Counted from the stretch's first letter, positions 51,480-61,022 are shown. The stretch: DNA of 64,000 nucleotides from GCA-2737725 sp033763995 (GCA_033763995.1 JANRJL010000084.1:1-64000), one strand, 5' to 3'. Made by a program: numbers and translations. Notes: a model not told the origin generated them from the letters alone.

Positions 51480-52877
51480 ATGCGCGCGGTGCTGCTGATC
51501 TCAACGATTTGGGTGTCGGCGTCCGCCGAGGCGGGCTCGCTGCGCCAGGAGTTGTTGGCTATTCCAATATCCGAGAATTTGGGCGGCGCCACGACGCGGC
51601 CGGTGGCCACCATCGACGCCTTCACCTTCGTCGCGGCCAATGCCTCGCCCGCCAACCGCGCGCAGTTCAGCTTCGGCAACCAAATGTTCACGGTGGAATG
51701 GAAGCCCACGCCCGGCCCGCAGCCGGTCACCGACGGCTTGGGTCCGGTCTTCAACCGCGAAAGCTGCTTTGCCTGCCACGACCAGAACGGACGCGGGCGC
51801 GCGCCCGACGGCCCCAGCCAACCCATGACCTCCATGTTGATGCGCCTGTCGGTGCCGGGTGCTGACGCCCACGGCGGACCCAAGCCCGTGCCGAAATATG
51901 GCGATCAATTGCAAGACCGCGCCGTGGAGGGCGTGCCCGCCGAGGGCCGCGCCCAAGTGACCTGGAGCGAAATCACCGGCAAATATGCCGACGGCGAGCG
52001 CTACGTCTTGCGCAAGCCGAGTTTCACATTCACGGACCTGGCCTTCGGCGCGCTGCCCGAGCGCACCATGGCCTCGCCGCGCGTGGCGAACCCCGTGATC
52101 GGCCTCGGTCTGTTGGAGGCCGTGCCCGTGGCCACCTTGGAGGCCCTGGCCGATCCCGCCGACGCCGACCAGGACGGCATCTCGGGACGCATGAACGTCG
52201 TCTGGGACGCCGCGAGCCAAAGCATGAAGCCCGGCCGCTTCGGCTGGAAGGCCAACGTCGCCTCGCTCGATCATCAAAACGCCGGGGCGGCGCGCGGCGA
52301 CATGGGCATCACCACGCCGGTGTTCACCGCCGAGAACTGCGAGCCCGAGCAAACCGCCTGTGCCGCCGCCGCGGCCGAGTCCCCGCCCGAGATGGAAATG
52401 TCGGGGCCCTTCTTTCAGCGCTTGCGCATTTACATGCAGCTCTTGGCCGTGCCCAAGCAGCGCGGTGCGGACTGGCCCGAGGTCAGGAAGGGCGAGAAGC
52501 TGTTCCGCGACATCGGCTGCGCGGCCTGCCACCTGCCCACGCTGAAAACCGATGCCTCGGCCGGCCTGGCCGAGCTGCGCGACCAAACCTTCCACCCCTT
52601 CACCGACCTGCTCCTCCACGACATGGGCGAGGGTTTGAGCGACGGGCGGCCCGATTACCTGGCCCATGGGGCCGAATGGCGCACCCCGCCATTATGGGGC
52701 CTTGGTCTCACAGAGAGCGTGAGCGGTCATACCTTCTTCCTGCACGACGGCCGGGCGCGTAATGTCGCCGAGGCCATTCTTTGGCACGGCGGCGAGGCCG
52801 CGGCGGCGAAGGAGAAATTCCGCAGCCTGCCCAAGGCCAGGCGCGCGGAGCTGCTGGCGTTTTTGGGATCATTATAG
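51480..52877 (+). CDS. Di-haem oxidoreductase (DHOR/DUF1111 family)
   Basis: This 465-residue protein has a short signal peptide and two haem c motifs: Cys96-x2-Cys99-His100 (CFACH) and Cys347-x2-Cys350-His351 (CAACH). It matches the DHOR family of exported di-haem c-type cytochromes related to MauG and thiol oxidoreductases (DPADADQDGISGRMN, FFLHDGRARNVAEAILWHGGEA). It acts in the periplasm. The gene lies 17 bases upstream of the FMN-domain gene and is part of a run of four redox genes, so electrons may pass between them. A cytochrome c maturation system is required but is not in the window. Confidence 0.9.
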   Translation: MRAVLLISTIWVSASAEAGSLRQELLAIPISENLGGATTRPVATIDAFTFVAANASPANRAQFSFGNQMFTVEWKPTPGPQPVTDGLGPVFNRESCFACHDQNGRGRAPDGPSQPMTSMLMRLSVPGADAHGGPKPVPKYGDQLQDRAVEGVPAEGRAQVTWSEITGKYADGERYVLRKPSFTFTDLAFGALPERTMASPRVANPVIGLGLLEAVPVATLEALADPADADQDGISGRMNVVWDAASQSMKPGRFGWKANVASLDHQNAGAARGDMGITTPVFTAENCEPEQTACAAAAAESPPEMEMSGPFFQRLRIYMQLLAVPKQRGADWPEVRKGEKLFRDIGCAACHLPTLKTDASAGLAELRDQTFHPFTDLLLHDMGEGLSDGRPDYLAHGAEWRTPPLWGLGLTESVSGHTFFLHDGRARNVAEAILWHGGEAAAAKEKFRSLPKARRAELLAFLGSL

Positions 52878-52894
52878 TCGGAGTCCGTGGTGTG

Positions 52895-53467
52895 ATGATT
52901 TTTCGTCTTCGGGTCGTGTCGGTTCTCGCGGCGCTTCTGGCGGTCGGCTTGCTCGCCGCGCCCAATCCCGGGCTGGCCGTGGAAGTCGCCATCGGCGAGA
53001 AAGCGACCGAGAAGGACGCATTTCTGTTCTCGCGGCTGTTTCACGACGCGACCGAGTTCTCCGTGAAGATGGGCCCCTTGCCGCACTACCGCGCCTACAA
53101 GACCGATGCGGCCACGGGCGCCAAGACGCTGCTGGGCTTTCTGTTCAAGACCCACGAGGTGGAGCCCGACGAATGGGCCTACGCGGGGCCCATCGAAACC
53201 CTCGTGGGACTGACCACGGCGGGCACCATCACCGAGATTCGCATCCTGTACCACCGCGAGCCCTTCGGCTCGTTCTCCATCGACCCGCCGGAGTTCCGGA
53301 CCCAGTTCGAGGGCAAGAGCATTCTCGCCCCCTTCGAGATCGGCGAGGACGTCGACGCCGTGAGCCGCGCCACCTTCACGGTGGACGGCGCGGCCCGCGC
53401 GATCAAGAAGGGTTCGCGGAAAATCATGCAGCAGTACCTGGCCGAGCAGAAGAAGGCCAAGAAATGA
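52895..53467 (+). CDS. Exported FMN-binding domain protein
   Basis: This 190-residue protein has a Sec signal (RVVSVLAALLAVGLLAAPNPGLA) followed by an FMN_bind-type domain. The segment DAVSRAT, with Thr160, fits the S/T-x2-T flavinylation site recognised by ApbE, whose gene lies two positions downstream. FMN would be attached to the threonine through a phosphoester bond. It corresponds to the N-terminal domain of NosR, which here is a separate polypeptide. Its stop overlaps the next start as ATGA. ATG at 52895. Confidence 0.88.
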   Translation: MIFRLRVVSVLAALLAVGLLAAPNPGLAVEVAIGEKATEKDAFLFSRLFHDATEFSVKMGPLPHYRAYKTDAATGAKTLLGFLFKTHEVEPDEWAYAGPIETLVGLTTAGTITEIRILYHREPFGSFSIDPPEFRTQFEGKSILAPFEIGEDVDAVSRATFTVDGAARAIKKGSRKIMQQYLAEQKKAKK

Positions 53468-54462
53468 AGGTGCTGCTGCGCTCCGTCTTTGCGCTGGTTC
53501 TTGCCGCGGCCTTCATGACGACCGCCGCGGCGCAGCCCGCGCCGACCGCTACCGAGCCTTCGGCCGCCGCAGCGTCCCCACAGGCGCCGTCCCTGGCCGA
53601 CCTCGAGGCGCTGATGGAAGAGGACGCGGCGCCCGATCGTCCGCTCGACCGCCGCGAGATCATGGACCTGGCGGGCATCGCCGGATTCCTGGCGTTGGCG
53701 CTGATCAGCTTCTGGCGCAAGAGCACGCCGCTCAAGTACGCGACCATGGCCGTGGCCATCGTCTACATGGGCTTCATGAAGGGCAACTTGGTCTCGCTGG
53801 TTCACATTTTCGGCCTCGTGGAGCTCTCTTTTCCCATCTTTGAGTACAACATGGCGTGGTACGCCTTGATGATTTTCACGCTGGCGTCCACCGTGCTGTG
53901 GGGGCGGCTCTACTGCGGGCGCATCTGCGCCTTCGGCGCGCTGACGCAACTGATGGACCGCATCATCCCCAGCCGGTTCCGCTACGAGCTGCCGCGCTCG
54001 GTCGACCGCAAGCTGATCTACGCGAAGTATGCGATGCTGTTCGGCGCCGTGGGCTATTTCCTCATCACGCGGGACAACTTCGTCTACAAATACATCGAGC
54101 CGTTCTGGATGTTCACCCTCAGCGGCACCACGGTGATGTGGACGCTGCTGGCGCTGCTGCTGCTGACCACAGTGTTCATCCGCAATTTCTACTGCCGTTA
54201 TTTGTGTTCCGTCGGCGCCGGCCTGGGTCTGATCTCCACGCTCACGGTGTTCGGCATCAAGCGCTGGAACCAATGCAAGACCTGCAAGCTGTGCGACAAG
54301 ACCTGCGAATGGGGGGCCATCCAGGGCTTGAAAATCTCGAAGCTGGAGTGCGTGCGCTGCGACGACTGCGAAATCCTCGCCGCCGATCACAAGAGGTGCC
54401 CCCATTGGCTGATGCTCAAGAAAAAACAGCGCAAGCTGGCCCACCTGGTCCACGACGTCTAG
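53464..54462 (+). CDS. NosR/NapH-like Fe-S membrane protein
   Basis: This 332-residue protein has a leader near 1 to 25, an Ala/Pro linker, then about five transmembrane helices. Two Cys-x3-Cys motifs lie at the membrane (YCGRICAFGAL, YCRYLCSVGAG) and two ferredoxin-type sets at the C-terminus (CKTCKLCDKTC, CVRCDDC). This is the membrane Fe-S part of NosR-like proteins. It would pass electrons across the membrane to the periplasmic FMN protein. No nosZ or nap gene is present, so it is not nitrous-oxide reduction as such. Translation is coupled by ATGA. Confidence 0.88.
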   Translation: MKVLLRSVFALVLAAAFMTTAAAQPAPTATEPSAAAASPQAPSLADLEALMEEDAAPDRPLDRREIMDLAGIAGFLALALISFWRKSTPLKYATMAVAIVYMGFMKGNLVSLVHIFGLVELSFPIFEYNMAWYALMIFTLASTVLWGRLYCGRICAFGALTQLMDRIIPSRFRYELPRSVDRKLIYAKYAMLFGAVGYFLITRDNFVYKYIEPFWMFTLSGTTVMWTLLALLLLTTVFIRNFYCRYLCSVGAGLGLISTLTVFGIKRWNQCKTCKLCDKTCEWGAIQGLKISKLECVRCDDCEILAADHKRCPHWLMLKKKQRKLAHLVHDV

Positions 54463-55673
54463 CCCGCATCTTTTCGTGCGGGCTCGCGCTGGGCGCGCTC
54501 CTTCAAGCGTGCGCCATGCGAGAGGGCGACCTTGTGCCCGTGCGCGAGACCTGGACGGTCATGGCCACGGGGCTCGACGTCACGGTCTATCGGCCCGCCT
54601 CGGCCGAGGCCCAGGCGGCCGAGGACCTCGCGGCGGCCCACCAAGAGGTCGTCGCCATCGACCGCATGATGAGCCTCTACCGCCCCGACAGCGAGCTGGT
54701 GGCGCTGAATGCCAAGGCCGGTCGCGGAGCCATCCCCGTCAGCGCGCCGTTGTTCGAGGTGCTGCAAGCGGCCGAACATTACGCGCGGCTGTCGGGCGGC
54801 GCCTTCGACGTCACCGTTCAGCCTCTGGTCGAGCTGTGGGGCTTTTACCGCGTCGAACGCGCCGCGATCCCGCCGCAGGATCAGATCGACAAGGCCATGG
54901 CTCAGGTTGGCTTCACGCGCGTGACGCTTGATGCCGAGGCCCGCACCGCGACGCTTGAGCCAGGCACGCGGATCGACCTGGGCGCCATCGCCAAGGGCTA
55001 CGCGGTCGACGTGGCCCTGGCGGCCTTGCGCGCGCGCGGCGTGCCGGCGGCCCTGGTGAACCTCGGCGGCAATATCGGCGTGTTGGGCCGGCGCCCCGAC
55101 GGCAAGCCGTGGAGCGTGGGCCTTCAGCACCCGCGCGAAAACCGCTTGATCGGGAGGATCGAATTGCTGGCGGGCGCGGTGGCCACCTCGGGCGATTACG
55201 ACCGCTACTTCGAGGCGGGCGGCAAGCGCTACAGCCACATCATCGACCCGCGCACCGGATGGCCGGTGGACGGCGTTTATGCGCTTACCGTCGCCGCACC
55301 CAACGCGACCGCCGCCGATGCGCTCTCGACCGCCGGGTTCGTCCAAGGCGCGACGGACGGCATGACGTTGCTGGAGAACTGCGCGGGCGTCGCCGCCGTG
55401 TCCGTGGCGCCGACCGACGGCGACGGCCCCTATGCCGTGCGCGCCACCTCCGCGAATCGCCGCGACGATGCGCAGATTCGGATCGACCCCAACCCCGACG
55501 TCGTGGTGGCACCGCGAGATCGCACCGAATCCGGCGCCGAGACCGACTGCATCCTGCCGCCGCGCATCACCGGCCGCGGAGACACGGCACAACCTGCGAT
55601 CAACGCGCCATTTGTCCCCGTTATGGCGATGTTCGTCGATTCGATTTCCCCTCGACGGGCCGAACGCCGATGA
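54405..55673 (+). CDS. apbE: FAD:protein FMN transferase (ApbE)
   Basis: ApbE attaches FMN to a threonine of exported FMN_bind proteins. The domain here has MATGLDVTVY, FDVTVQPLVELW, IDLGAIAKGYAVD and SGDYDRYFEAGGKRYSHIIDPRTGWP, all typical. A lipobox (LGALLQAC) lies upstream of the first ATG at 54516. To include it the gene must begin at the TTG at 54405, which follows AGAGG and overlaps the previous gene by 58 bases; this gives 422 residues. If 54516 is used the protein has 385 residues and no export signal. The C-terminal 70 residues are unlike ApbE proteins I know. Confidence 0.85.
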   Translation: MADAQEKTAQAGPPGPRRLARIFSCGLALGALLQACAMREGDLVPVRETWTVMATGLDVTVYRPASAEAQAAEDLAAAHQEVVAIDRMMSLYRPDSELVALNAKAGRGAIPVSAPLFEVLQAAEHYARLSGGAFDVTVQPLVELWGFYRVERAAIPPQDQIDKAMAQVGFTRVTLDAEARTATLEPGTRIDLGAIAKGYAVDVALAALRARGVPAALVNLGGNIGVLGRRPDGKPWSVGLQHPRENRLIGRIELLAGAVATSGDYDRYFEAGGKRYSHIIDPRTGWPVDGVYALTVAAPNATAADALSTAGFVQGATDGMTLLENCAGVAAVSVAPTDGDGPYAVRATSANRRDDAQIRIDPNPDVVVAPRDRTESGAETDCILPPRITGRGDTAQPAINAPFVPVMAMFVDSISPRRAERR

Positions 55674-55721
55674 TGCGCCGCACGACCATCATCACCAGAG
55701 CCACGGGCGCACGTTAACGGC

Positions 55722-56921
55722 ATGTCACGGCAAACCTCCAGCTTTCTCATCGTCGGTGCGGGCATCGGCGGCCTCGCCCTGGGCATCGGCCTGAAGCGCT
55801 TGGGCCATGCGGTCAAGATCGTCGAGGCGGCGCCTCGATTGGTCGAGATCGGTGCCGGCATATCCATCAGCCCCAACGCGGCCCATGCGCTGACTTACCT
55901 GGGACTGGGCGGGTTCCTGGAGAGCCGCGCCGACACCCCCAGCCGCACGGCCATCGTGCACTACAAGACGGGCATGGTGCTGCGGGCGGCCAGCATCGGC
56001 GACGACTTCGTCGAGCGCTACGGCGCCAAGTACTACCAAATTCACCGCGCGGACCTGCACGAGGGGCTGGTGAACGCGCTCACGTCCCTCGACCCCGGCG
56101 GCATCGCCGTCGGGCACGCCGTGACCGGCCTTCGCCAAACCGACACCGGCGTCGACGTGACCTGCAAGGACGGCACGACGTTCCGCGCCGACTTCGTCAT
56201 CGGCTGCGACGGCCTGCGCTCCACGGTGCGCGCGGCCTGTTTCGCGACAACCGCCCCGCGCTGGACCGGCCAGGTGGCCTACCGCGCCACGCTCGACGCC
56301 GCGCGCGTGCGCCCCTACCTGAGCGCGGGCCCGACCGCCGTGACGGTCGGCCCCGCCCACATGGTCACGCGCTACCTCATGCGCCACGGCCGCATGGTCA
56401 ATCTGGTGGCCATCGCGCAATCGGAGGCGTGGAAAGAAGAAGGCTGGAGCCACCCGGCGACGGTCGCGGAACTGCTGGCCGAGCATGAGGGCTGGAACGC
56501 CGATATTCTTGGGCTGATCGAAGCGGCCCCGCCCGATAGTCTGTTCAAGTGGGCGCTGTTTGACCGCGACCCGCTGGACACCTGGGTCAACGGCCGGGTC
56601 GCTTTGCTGGGCGACGCGGCGCATCCGATGCTGCCGTTCCTGGGCATGGGCGCCGCCATGGCGCTGGAGGACGCGGTCGTGCTGACGCGCTGCGTCGAGA
56701 ATTTCGGCACCACCGGCGCGGCTTTGACCGCCTATCAGGCCACACGCCTGGAGCGCGCCAACGCCACCGTGCTCGCCTCGCGCGCCCAGGGCCAACTGCT
56801 GCAGAACGCCGATCCGGACGCGCAGAACTGGGGCGCGAAGCCCAGCATCGACAACGAGGAGTGGCGCCGCTACGGCTACAATCCCGCCACCATAGAACTC
56901 GCGCCGGGGGCAAGGCCATGA
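55722..56921 (+). CDS. FAD-dependent monooxygenase (salicylate hydroxylase-like)
   Basis: This 399-residue protein has the nucleotide-binding GAGIGG at 12 to 17, FVIGCDGLRSTVR (DG motif) near 163 and GDAAHPMLPFLGMGAAMALEDA (GD motif) near 288. These define class A aromatic hydroxylases such as salicylate and 3-hydroxybenzoate hydroxylases, using NAD(P)H. It is cytoplasmic and acts on a phenolic acid type substrate. Its stop overlaps the start of the flavin oxidase gene as ATGA, so the two are cotranslated and probably successive steps. Confidence 0.92.
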   Translation: MSRQTSSFLIVGAGIGGLALGIGLKRLGHAVKIVEAAPRLVEIGAGISISPNAAHALTYLGLGGFLESRADTPSRTAIVHYKTGMVLRAASIGDDFVERYGAKYYQIHRADLHEGLVNALTSLDPGGIAVGHAVTGLRQTDTGVDVTCKDGTTFRADFVIGCDGLRSTVRAACFATTAPRWTGQVAYRATLDAARVRPYLSAGPTAVTVGPAHMVTRYLMRHGRMVNLVAIAQSEAWKEEGWSHPATVAELLAEHEGWNADILGLIEAAPPDSLFKWALFDRDPLDTWVNGRVALLGDAAHPMLPFLGMGAAMALEDAVVLTRCVENFGTTGAALTAYQATRLERANATVLASRAQGQLLQNADPDAQNWGAKPSIDNEEWRRYGYNPATIELAPGARP

Positions 56922-58480
56922 CCATACCCACATTACCGGCCTTCGACGACATCGTCGGGCGCGACGGCGTCATCACCGACGAGGCCGAGCGCATCTATTA
57001 TTCGCAAGACTACTATCGACAGGGGTCGACGACCTTGGCCGTGATCCGGCCGTCGTCCATCGCGCAATTGGCGGCCACAGTCGCGCGCGCGACCACGCAC
57101 GGTCTCGCCGTGTATCCCCGGGGGGCCGGCTACTCCTACACCGATGCCTACCTGCCCACGAAACCCGGCATCACCCTCGACATGCGGTCGATGAGCCGGA
57201 TTCTGGACATCAACACCACGGACATGTTCGTCACGGTCGAGGCCGGGTGCAGTTGGGCGGCCTTGGACAGCGCCCTGGAGCCCCATGGGGTCAGGGCGCC
57301 GTTCTGGGGACCGCTGTCGGGCCTGCGCGCGACCATCGGCGGCGCGGTGTCGCAAGGCGCCATCAGTCTCGGCTCAGGCAAGTACGGCGTGTCGGCGGAA
57401 AGCGTGCTGAGCCTCGATGTGGTCACGGCCGACGGAAAAATCATCAAGACCGGGTCCGACGGGCAACCGAACCATTCGCCGTTTTTCCGGAACTACGGCC
57501 CCGACCTGACCGGACTGTTTTGCGGCGACAGCGGCGCCTTGGGCCTCAAGGCGCACGTGACGCTGCGGCTGATGCGCCGGCCCAACGTGAATCAAGGTCT
57601 CGCCTTCGGGTTCACCTCCATGGAGGGCTTGGTCCAAGCCTCGGCCGCCGTGGCGCAGGAAGGGCTGGTCTCCGAGAGCCTGGGATTGCCGGCCCGGGTC
57701 GTGGGGCTGAGGTCATCGAGCGGCGGACTGGCCGACGACCTGCGCACGCTGTGGACGGTGGCGAAGGCCCAGGCGAACCCAATCGACGCGATCGTCCAAG
57801 TGGCCAAGATTGCCGTGGCGGGACGGCGCTTCTTCGCGAATTTGGAACAAACCCTCAACGTGGTCGTCGAGGGTCCCAACGCCGAGAGCGTCAAGGGTCA
57901 GGCGCGGGCGGTGCGCAAGGCCGTCGGCAACATCGGCGTGGAAATCGCCAATACCGTGCCGACGGTGCTGCGGGCGATGCCGTTCCGGGATCACGACATG
58001 GTGTCGCACACCGGCCAGCGCCAGCTGCCGCCCAGCACCATCCTGCCGTTCTCGAAGGTCATGGCCTTTCACACCGCCTTCACCGCGCGCGTGGCCGCCC
58101 ATGCGGCGGAGATGACACGCCATGGCATGTCGGTCTTGCCGGTGTTCTCCACCGTGGGCACCAACGGCTTTCTTTACGAACCGGTGATTGCTTGGAACGA
58201 CGCGCCGGATGAATTCCATCGCCGCCATAGCGCGAAGATCACGATCGAGAAGGCCAAAGACTTCAGAAACAACCCCGACGCACGCGATCTGGCGCAGACC
58301 ATCCGCGGGTACATGATCGACTGCGCCTACGCCCACGGCGGCGTTCACCTGCAGATCGGCAAGGTGTACCCCTACCTGCGCGACCGCAACCCGGCCGCCG
58401 TGGCGGCCGTGAAGGCCCTCAAGGCCCTGGTGGACCCCAAGAATCTGATCAATCCGGGCGCTCTCGGCTTGCCCGGTTGA
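56918..58480 (+). CDS. FAD-linked oxidase, VAO/PCMH family
   Basis: This 520-residue protein is a full-length paralogue of the one at 25886, with VYPRGAGYSYTDAY near 72, the segment LSGLRATIGGAVSQGAISLGSG near 148, and a closing LVDPKNLINPGALGL. No export signal is seen. The ATG is within the upstream stop (ATGA). The family oxidises phenols such as vanillyl alcohol or 4-cresol. Together with the hydroxylase it probably transforms an aromatic intermediate. It converges on the methyltransferase remnant downstream. Confidence 0.9.
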   Translation: MTIPTLPAFDDIVGRDGVITDEAERIYYSQDYYRQGSTTLAVIRPSSIAQLAATVARATTHGLAVYPRGAGYSYTDAYLPTKPGITLDMRSMSRILDINTTDMFVTVEAGCSWAALDSALEPHGVRAPFWGPLSGLRATIGGAVSQGAISLGSGKYGVSAESVLSLDVVTADGKIIKTGSDGQPNHSPFFRNYGPDLTGLFCGDSGALGLKAHVTLRLMRRPNVNQGLAFGFTSMEGLVQASAAVAQEGLVSESLGLPARVVGLRSSSGGLADDLRTLWTVAKAQANPIDAIVQVAKIAVAGRRFFANLEQTLNVVVEGPNAESVKGQARAVRKAVGNIGVEIANTVPTVLRAMPFRDHDMVSHTGQRQLPPSTILPFSKVMAFHTAFTARVAAHAAEMTRHGMSVLPVFSTVGTNGFLYEPVIAWNDAPDEFHRRHSAKITIEKAKDFRNNPDARDLAQTIRGYMIDCAYAHGGVHLQIGKVYPYLRDRNPAAVAAVKALKALVDPKNLINPGALGLPG

Positions 58481-58508
58481 TGGAGCTTTGAGATTCGCCG
58501 CGAGATTC

Positions 58509-58777
58509 TCAGGCTTTGACGCCGATGATCTGCGGCGCGTAGCGGTTGCCGTCGCGCTTGAGGTCGGTGACCTTCAAGCCCGACTTGCGCATTTCGCCGG
58601 CGAAGTCGACCGAGTGCCAATCGGCGTACCAGTCCTCGTGGTTCCAACGGTAGTTGTACCACAGCGTGTACTTAGCCTTCACCGTCGCCGGCGGCGTATT
58701 GGTGTCGGTGGGCGAGAACACCCCGCCCGGCCGCAGCACGCGCGCGATTTCCTTGATGATGTCCTTGGCGCCCTGCG
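58509..58777 (-). pseudogene. 3' fragment of an exported-methyltransferase gene
   Basis: The last 269 bases match the 3' end of the methyltransferase at 62298 at about 95 percent by eye (about a dozen differences). The fragment encodes 76 residues from MLRPGGVFSPTDTN to the common end (IIGVKA), beginning inside the Rossmann domain. Homology stops sharply at 58777, where unrelated lower-GC DNA begins. The N-terminal 80 percent, including the SAM motif, is lost. It is a relic of a tandem duplicate or a by-product of insertion. Confidence 0.85.
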
Positions 58778-58920
58778 GTTTGACGTAACTCTTGTTTCTC
58801 CAACCGAGCCAATCATATTCGGCACCATAAAGGAGTACGAACCTGCCAACACCGTCACGTTGATCGCAATAGACAAGCTAAAGCAAATAGCTCGGCTGCA
58901 GGATGGCCATCCTTATCACT

Positions 58921-58967
58921 AGAGCGTCGTGCGGAAAAGTGGGAACCGGTTTTCCGCAAAACGACAC
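58921..58967. repeat. Repeat with GTGGGAACCGGTT core
   Basis: AGAGCGTCGTGCGGAAAAGTGGG and the following AACCGGTTTTCCGCAAAACGACAC form an imperfect hairpin. The core matches the element at 5740. Confidence 0.65.
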
Positions 58968-58980
58968 GACCAAACAATAA

Positions 58981-59026
58981 CTTAGAGCAAGCAGCCCGAT
59001 TCCAACTTAACGCTGCTTGCTCTAAG
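58981..59026. terminator. Hairpin at glycosyltransferase 3' end
   Basis: A perfect 14-bp stem, CTTAGAGCAAGCAG/CTGCTTGCTCTAAG, with an 18-base loop overlaps the stop codon of the minus-strand glycosyltransferase. It may end that transcript; no clear T-tract. Confidence 0.5.
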
Positions 59027-60485
59027 GCGCTTCGGACGCGTGCATTCTAAAAACGCCAAAACCTAAGTCTTGCGCGATCCGCTTCTCTGTTCTCTGAATT
59101 CCAGCAGCGCCGTTCACGTCACTGAAAATCGTTACATCCGCTCGAAACTCCTGCGCCGTTGCTGCAGGGCCAACGACTGCGTCCCACGAGCGGGTCGATG
59201 CCGTTTCTGCCGCAACCCTGCGCAACGGTGACAGATTTGTAACCGCTTCAACTTCAGCGGCAGTTTCGTGGTCGTCATCCAAGGTCCAAAAAGTGAGCCT
59301 ATGAAGATCGACGCAGTCCATGGCAAGACGCCGCGGTGTTCCTGGCAACAGAAGCACGTCGGCATACTCTCGTGTTCTCTGAAGCTCCTGCAATTCGAGA
59401 TAGATCGTCAAATTGTTCAGAAGGTCGCCGAAACTGCGGAAAGACTCGCGTCTATGCCTGGGTTCGCTCGAGAAGTTGAAAAGGTCATCTGTTTTGCTGG
59501 TGTCGACCGCAGACCAAAACCGCGACAGTGTTGACTCCCGGTTGAGCAATTTCGTGAAGCGGTTCTGGCCGCGCGTCGCTATGGCCAAGGCTTCCGCCGG
59601 GTTCGATAGAAAATAGTCAAGCTTGTTACACAAATCATCGAGGTCGCCATACGCAGCGTAGTGAAAGCCTTCATCATAATACAACTGAACGCCCGCCATC
59701 TCACTGAGGCGATCGGCGAGAAGAAACCCGCCGGCGGCCGTCACTTCCAGCATCCTGAAATTAGCGTCACCGTTGAGCGAAATGTTCAGCGAGATCTGCG
59801 CCCGCCGATAGACCGCCGCTAGCTTCCCGGGGTCGCATTGCCCGATCTCGAGCGGATAGCCTCGGCGCTGAAGCTCTGCGCACAAAGATCGCCTGCGCGC
59901 ATGACTCTTGTTCTGGTGGCCGATCATGACAAGGCGACGAACCTTGCTTGACGTAACCGGCGCCCAATTCGCTTCGGTTGCGATGCCGGGGAGCCAATGG
60001 ACGGGGGCTAGCTGCCCCTCTCTAAACCAATGCGCGTGATACCGGTTGAAGACAAATATCGCATCGAATGGCTCTTGCGTGGCGTAAATCAGAGACTGCC
60101 GCAAGAGTTCGCCATAATGAGAATCGCCTACAATTAGTATCTTCTTTCCCGGAAACTCGTGAATCGTCCTTGGTTGCGGCAACGGCCCGTTTTTCCACAC
60201 GATTAAGGAAACTTCTGGGCTGAGCAATGACGGAACATTTCTCGATAAGAAAGGTCGCAATTGAAATTCTGAAGAGGGCAGCCGTTTCGGGTGAAGGCGG
60301 CCATCCGGCAATTCAAGCCCTGAGTAATGTCCAATCGACGTCTGTTCCCTTCCGAACCGACAAACCGGCATCAACATATCGCTTCCCGCCGGATGCATCA
60401 GAAGAACCTTCCGTGGAAATCGGTCGGCCGCCTGGCGTGGAGAAAGTGGCTGCGCCACACCTTGAGGGGATTCAAACTGCTGCAT
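59022..60485 (-). CDS. CgeB-like glycosyltransferase family 1 protein
   Basis: This 487-residue protein has KKILIVGDSHYGELLRQSLIYATQEPFDAIFVFNRYHAHWF in the N-terminal half and the sugar-nucleotide-binding region SLNISLNGDANFRMLEVTAAGGFLLADRLSEMA...YYDEGFHYAAYGDLDDLCNKLDYFLSNP, typical of CgeB/Glyco_trans_1_2 proteins. It is cytoplasmic. A further 170 residues after the domain (about 320 to 487) are of unknown type. Codon use is less GC-biased than that of the flanking genes. It probably glycosylates a surface polymer or protein together with the gene at 61023. Confidence 0.8.
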   Translation of the reverse strand: MQQFESPQGVAQPLSPRQAADRFPRKVLLMHPAGSDMLMPVCRFGREQTSIGHYSGLELPDGRLHPKRLPSSEFQLRPFLSRNVPSLLSPEVSLIVWKNGPLPQPRTIHEFPGKKILIVGDSHYGELLRQSLIYATQEPFDAIFVFNRYHAHWFREGQLAPVHWLPGIATEANWAPVTSSKVRRLVMIGHQNKSHARRRSLCAELQRRGYPLEIGQCDPGKLAAVYRRAQISLNISLNGDANFRMLEVTAAGGFLLADRLSEMAGVQLYYDEGFHYAAYGDLDDLCNKLDYFLSNPAEALAIATRGQNRFTKLLNRESTLSRFWSAVDTSKTDDLFNFSSEPRHRRESFRSFGDLLNNLTIYLELQELQRTREYADVLLLPGTPRRLAMDCVDLHRLTFWTLDDDHETAAEVEAVTNLSPLRRVAAETASTRSWDAVVGPAATAQEFRADVTIFSDVNGAAGIQRTEKRIAQDLGFGVFRMHASEAP

Positions 60486-61022
60486 GGTGGCTCAAACTCG
60501 AATTGATAGTGCATATCTAGAGGCGGTTCTCGCCACACTGCAGAATGTATACCTCGGCCATTGCCGTGGACAATACTGCTAAGTATTGGCCATGACAAAA
60601 CAGCTGGAAGCGATCGTGTTGCTTTGAGTCACCGAGCCAAAGCCTCCATCGACAATTCTGATTCGCGGTTCCCCGCTATCTTGTATAGATTCGCTGAAGG
60701 TGCTGTGCTGGAGGTTAGGAATTGGCTTGGATCTAAGGATCCATTCCCGGCCGCAGCTGCGAGCTAGCATTTCGCGGCACAGTAAAATTTTCAAAACGCC
60801 GCGAGGCTGGGCTGCTGCGGTAACTGAAATAGCAGCAGCGACGACAGCGCCGATAGCCCGCAGCCCATTGTCAAACTCCGAATACCCAGGGATGTTGCAG
60901 CAGACTGACGAGACCGTTGCAGAAAATCGGCCAGTGAAAGCGTGTCGCTTGTGCCAAACGGCCTATACTAGTAAATTCGGCGGAATCAGTATCATCCCTC
61001 CGAGCCTTCTGTAGGTATTTGT
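60486..61022. other. Intergenic region, nothing recognised
   Basis: These 537 bases separate two divergent glycosyltransferase genes. Short open frames exist on both strands but lack good start sites or family features. It presumably holds both promoters and may contain remnants of an older gene. Confidence 0.6.

Noticed and set aside
58488..58922. Plus-strand frame crossing the methyltransferase fragment
   Set aside because: Its first part is antisense to the methyltransferase relic; only the last 35 residues lie in new DNA and no family was recognised.
60561..61014. Small genes between the glycosyltransferases
   Set aside because: The open frames are short, lack ribosome-binding sites and show no domain pattern.
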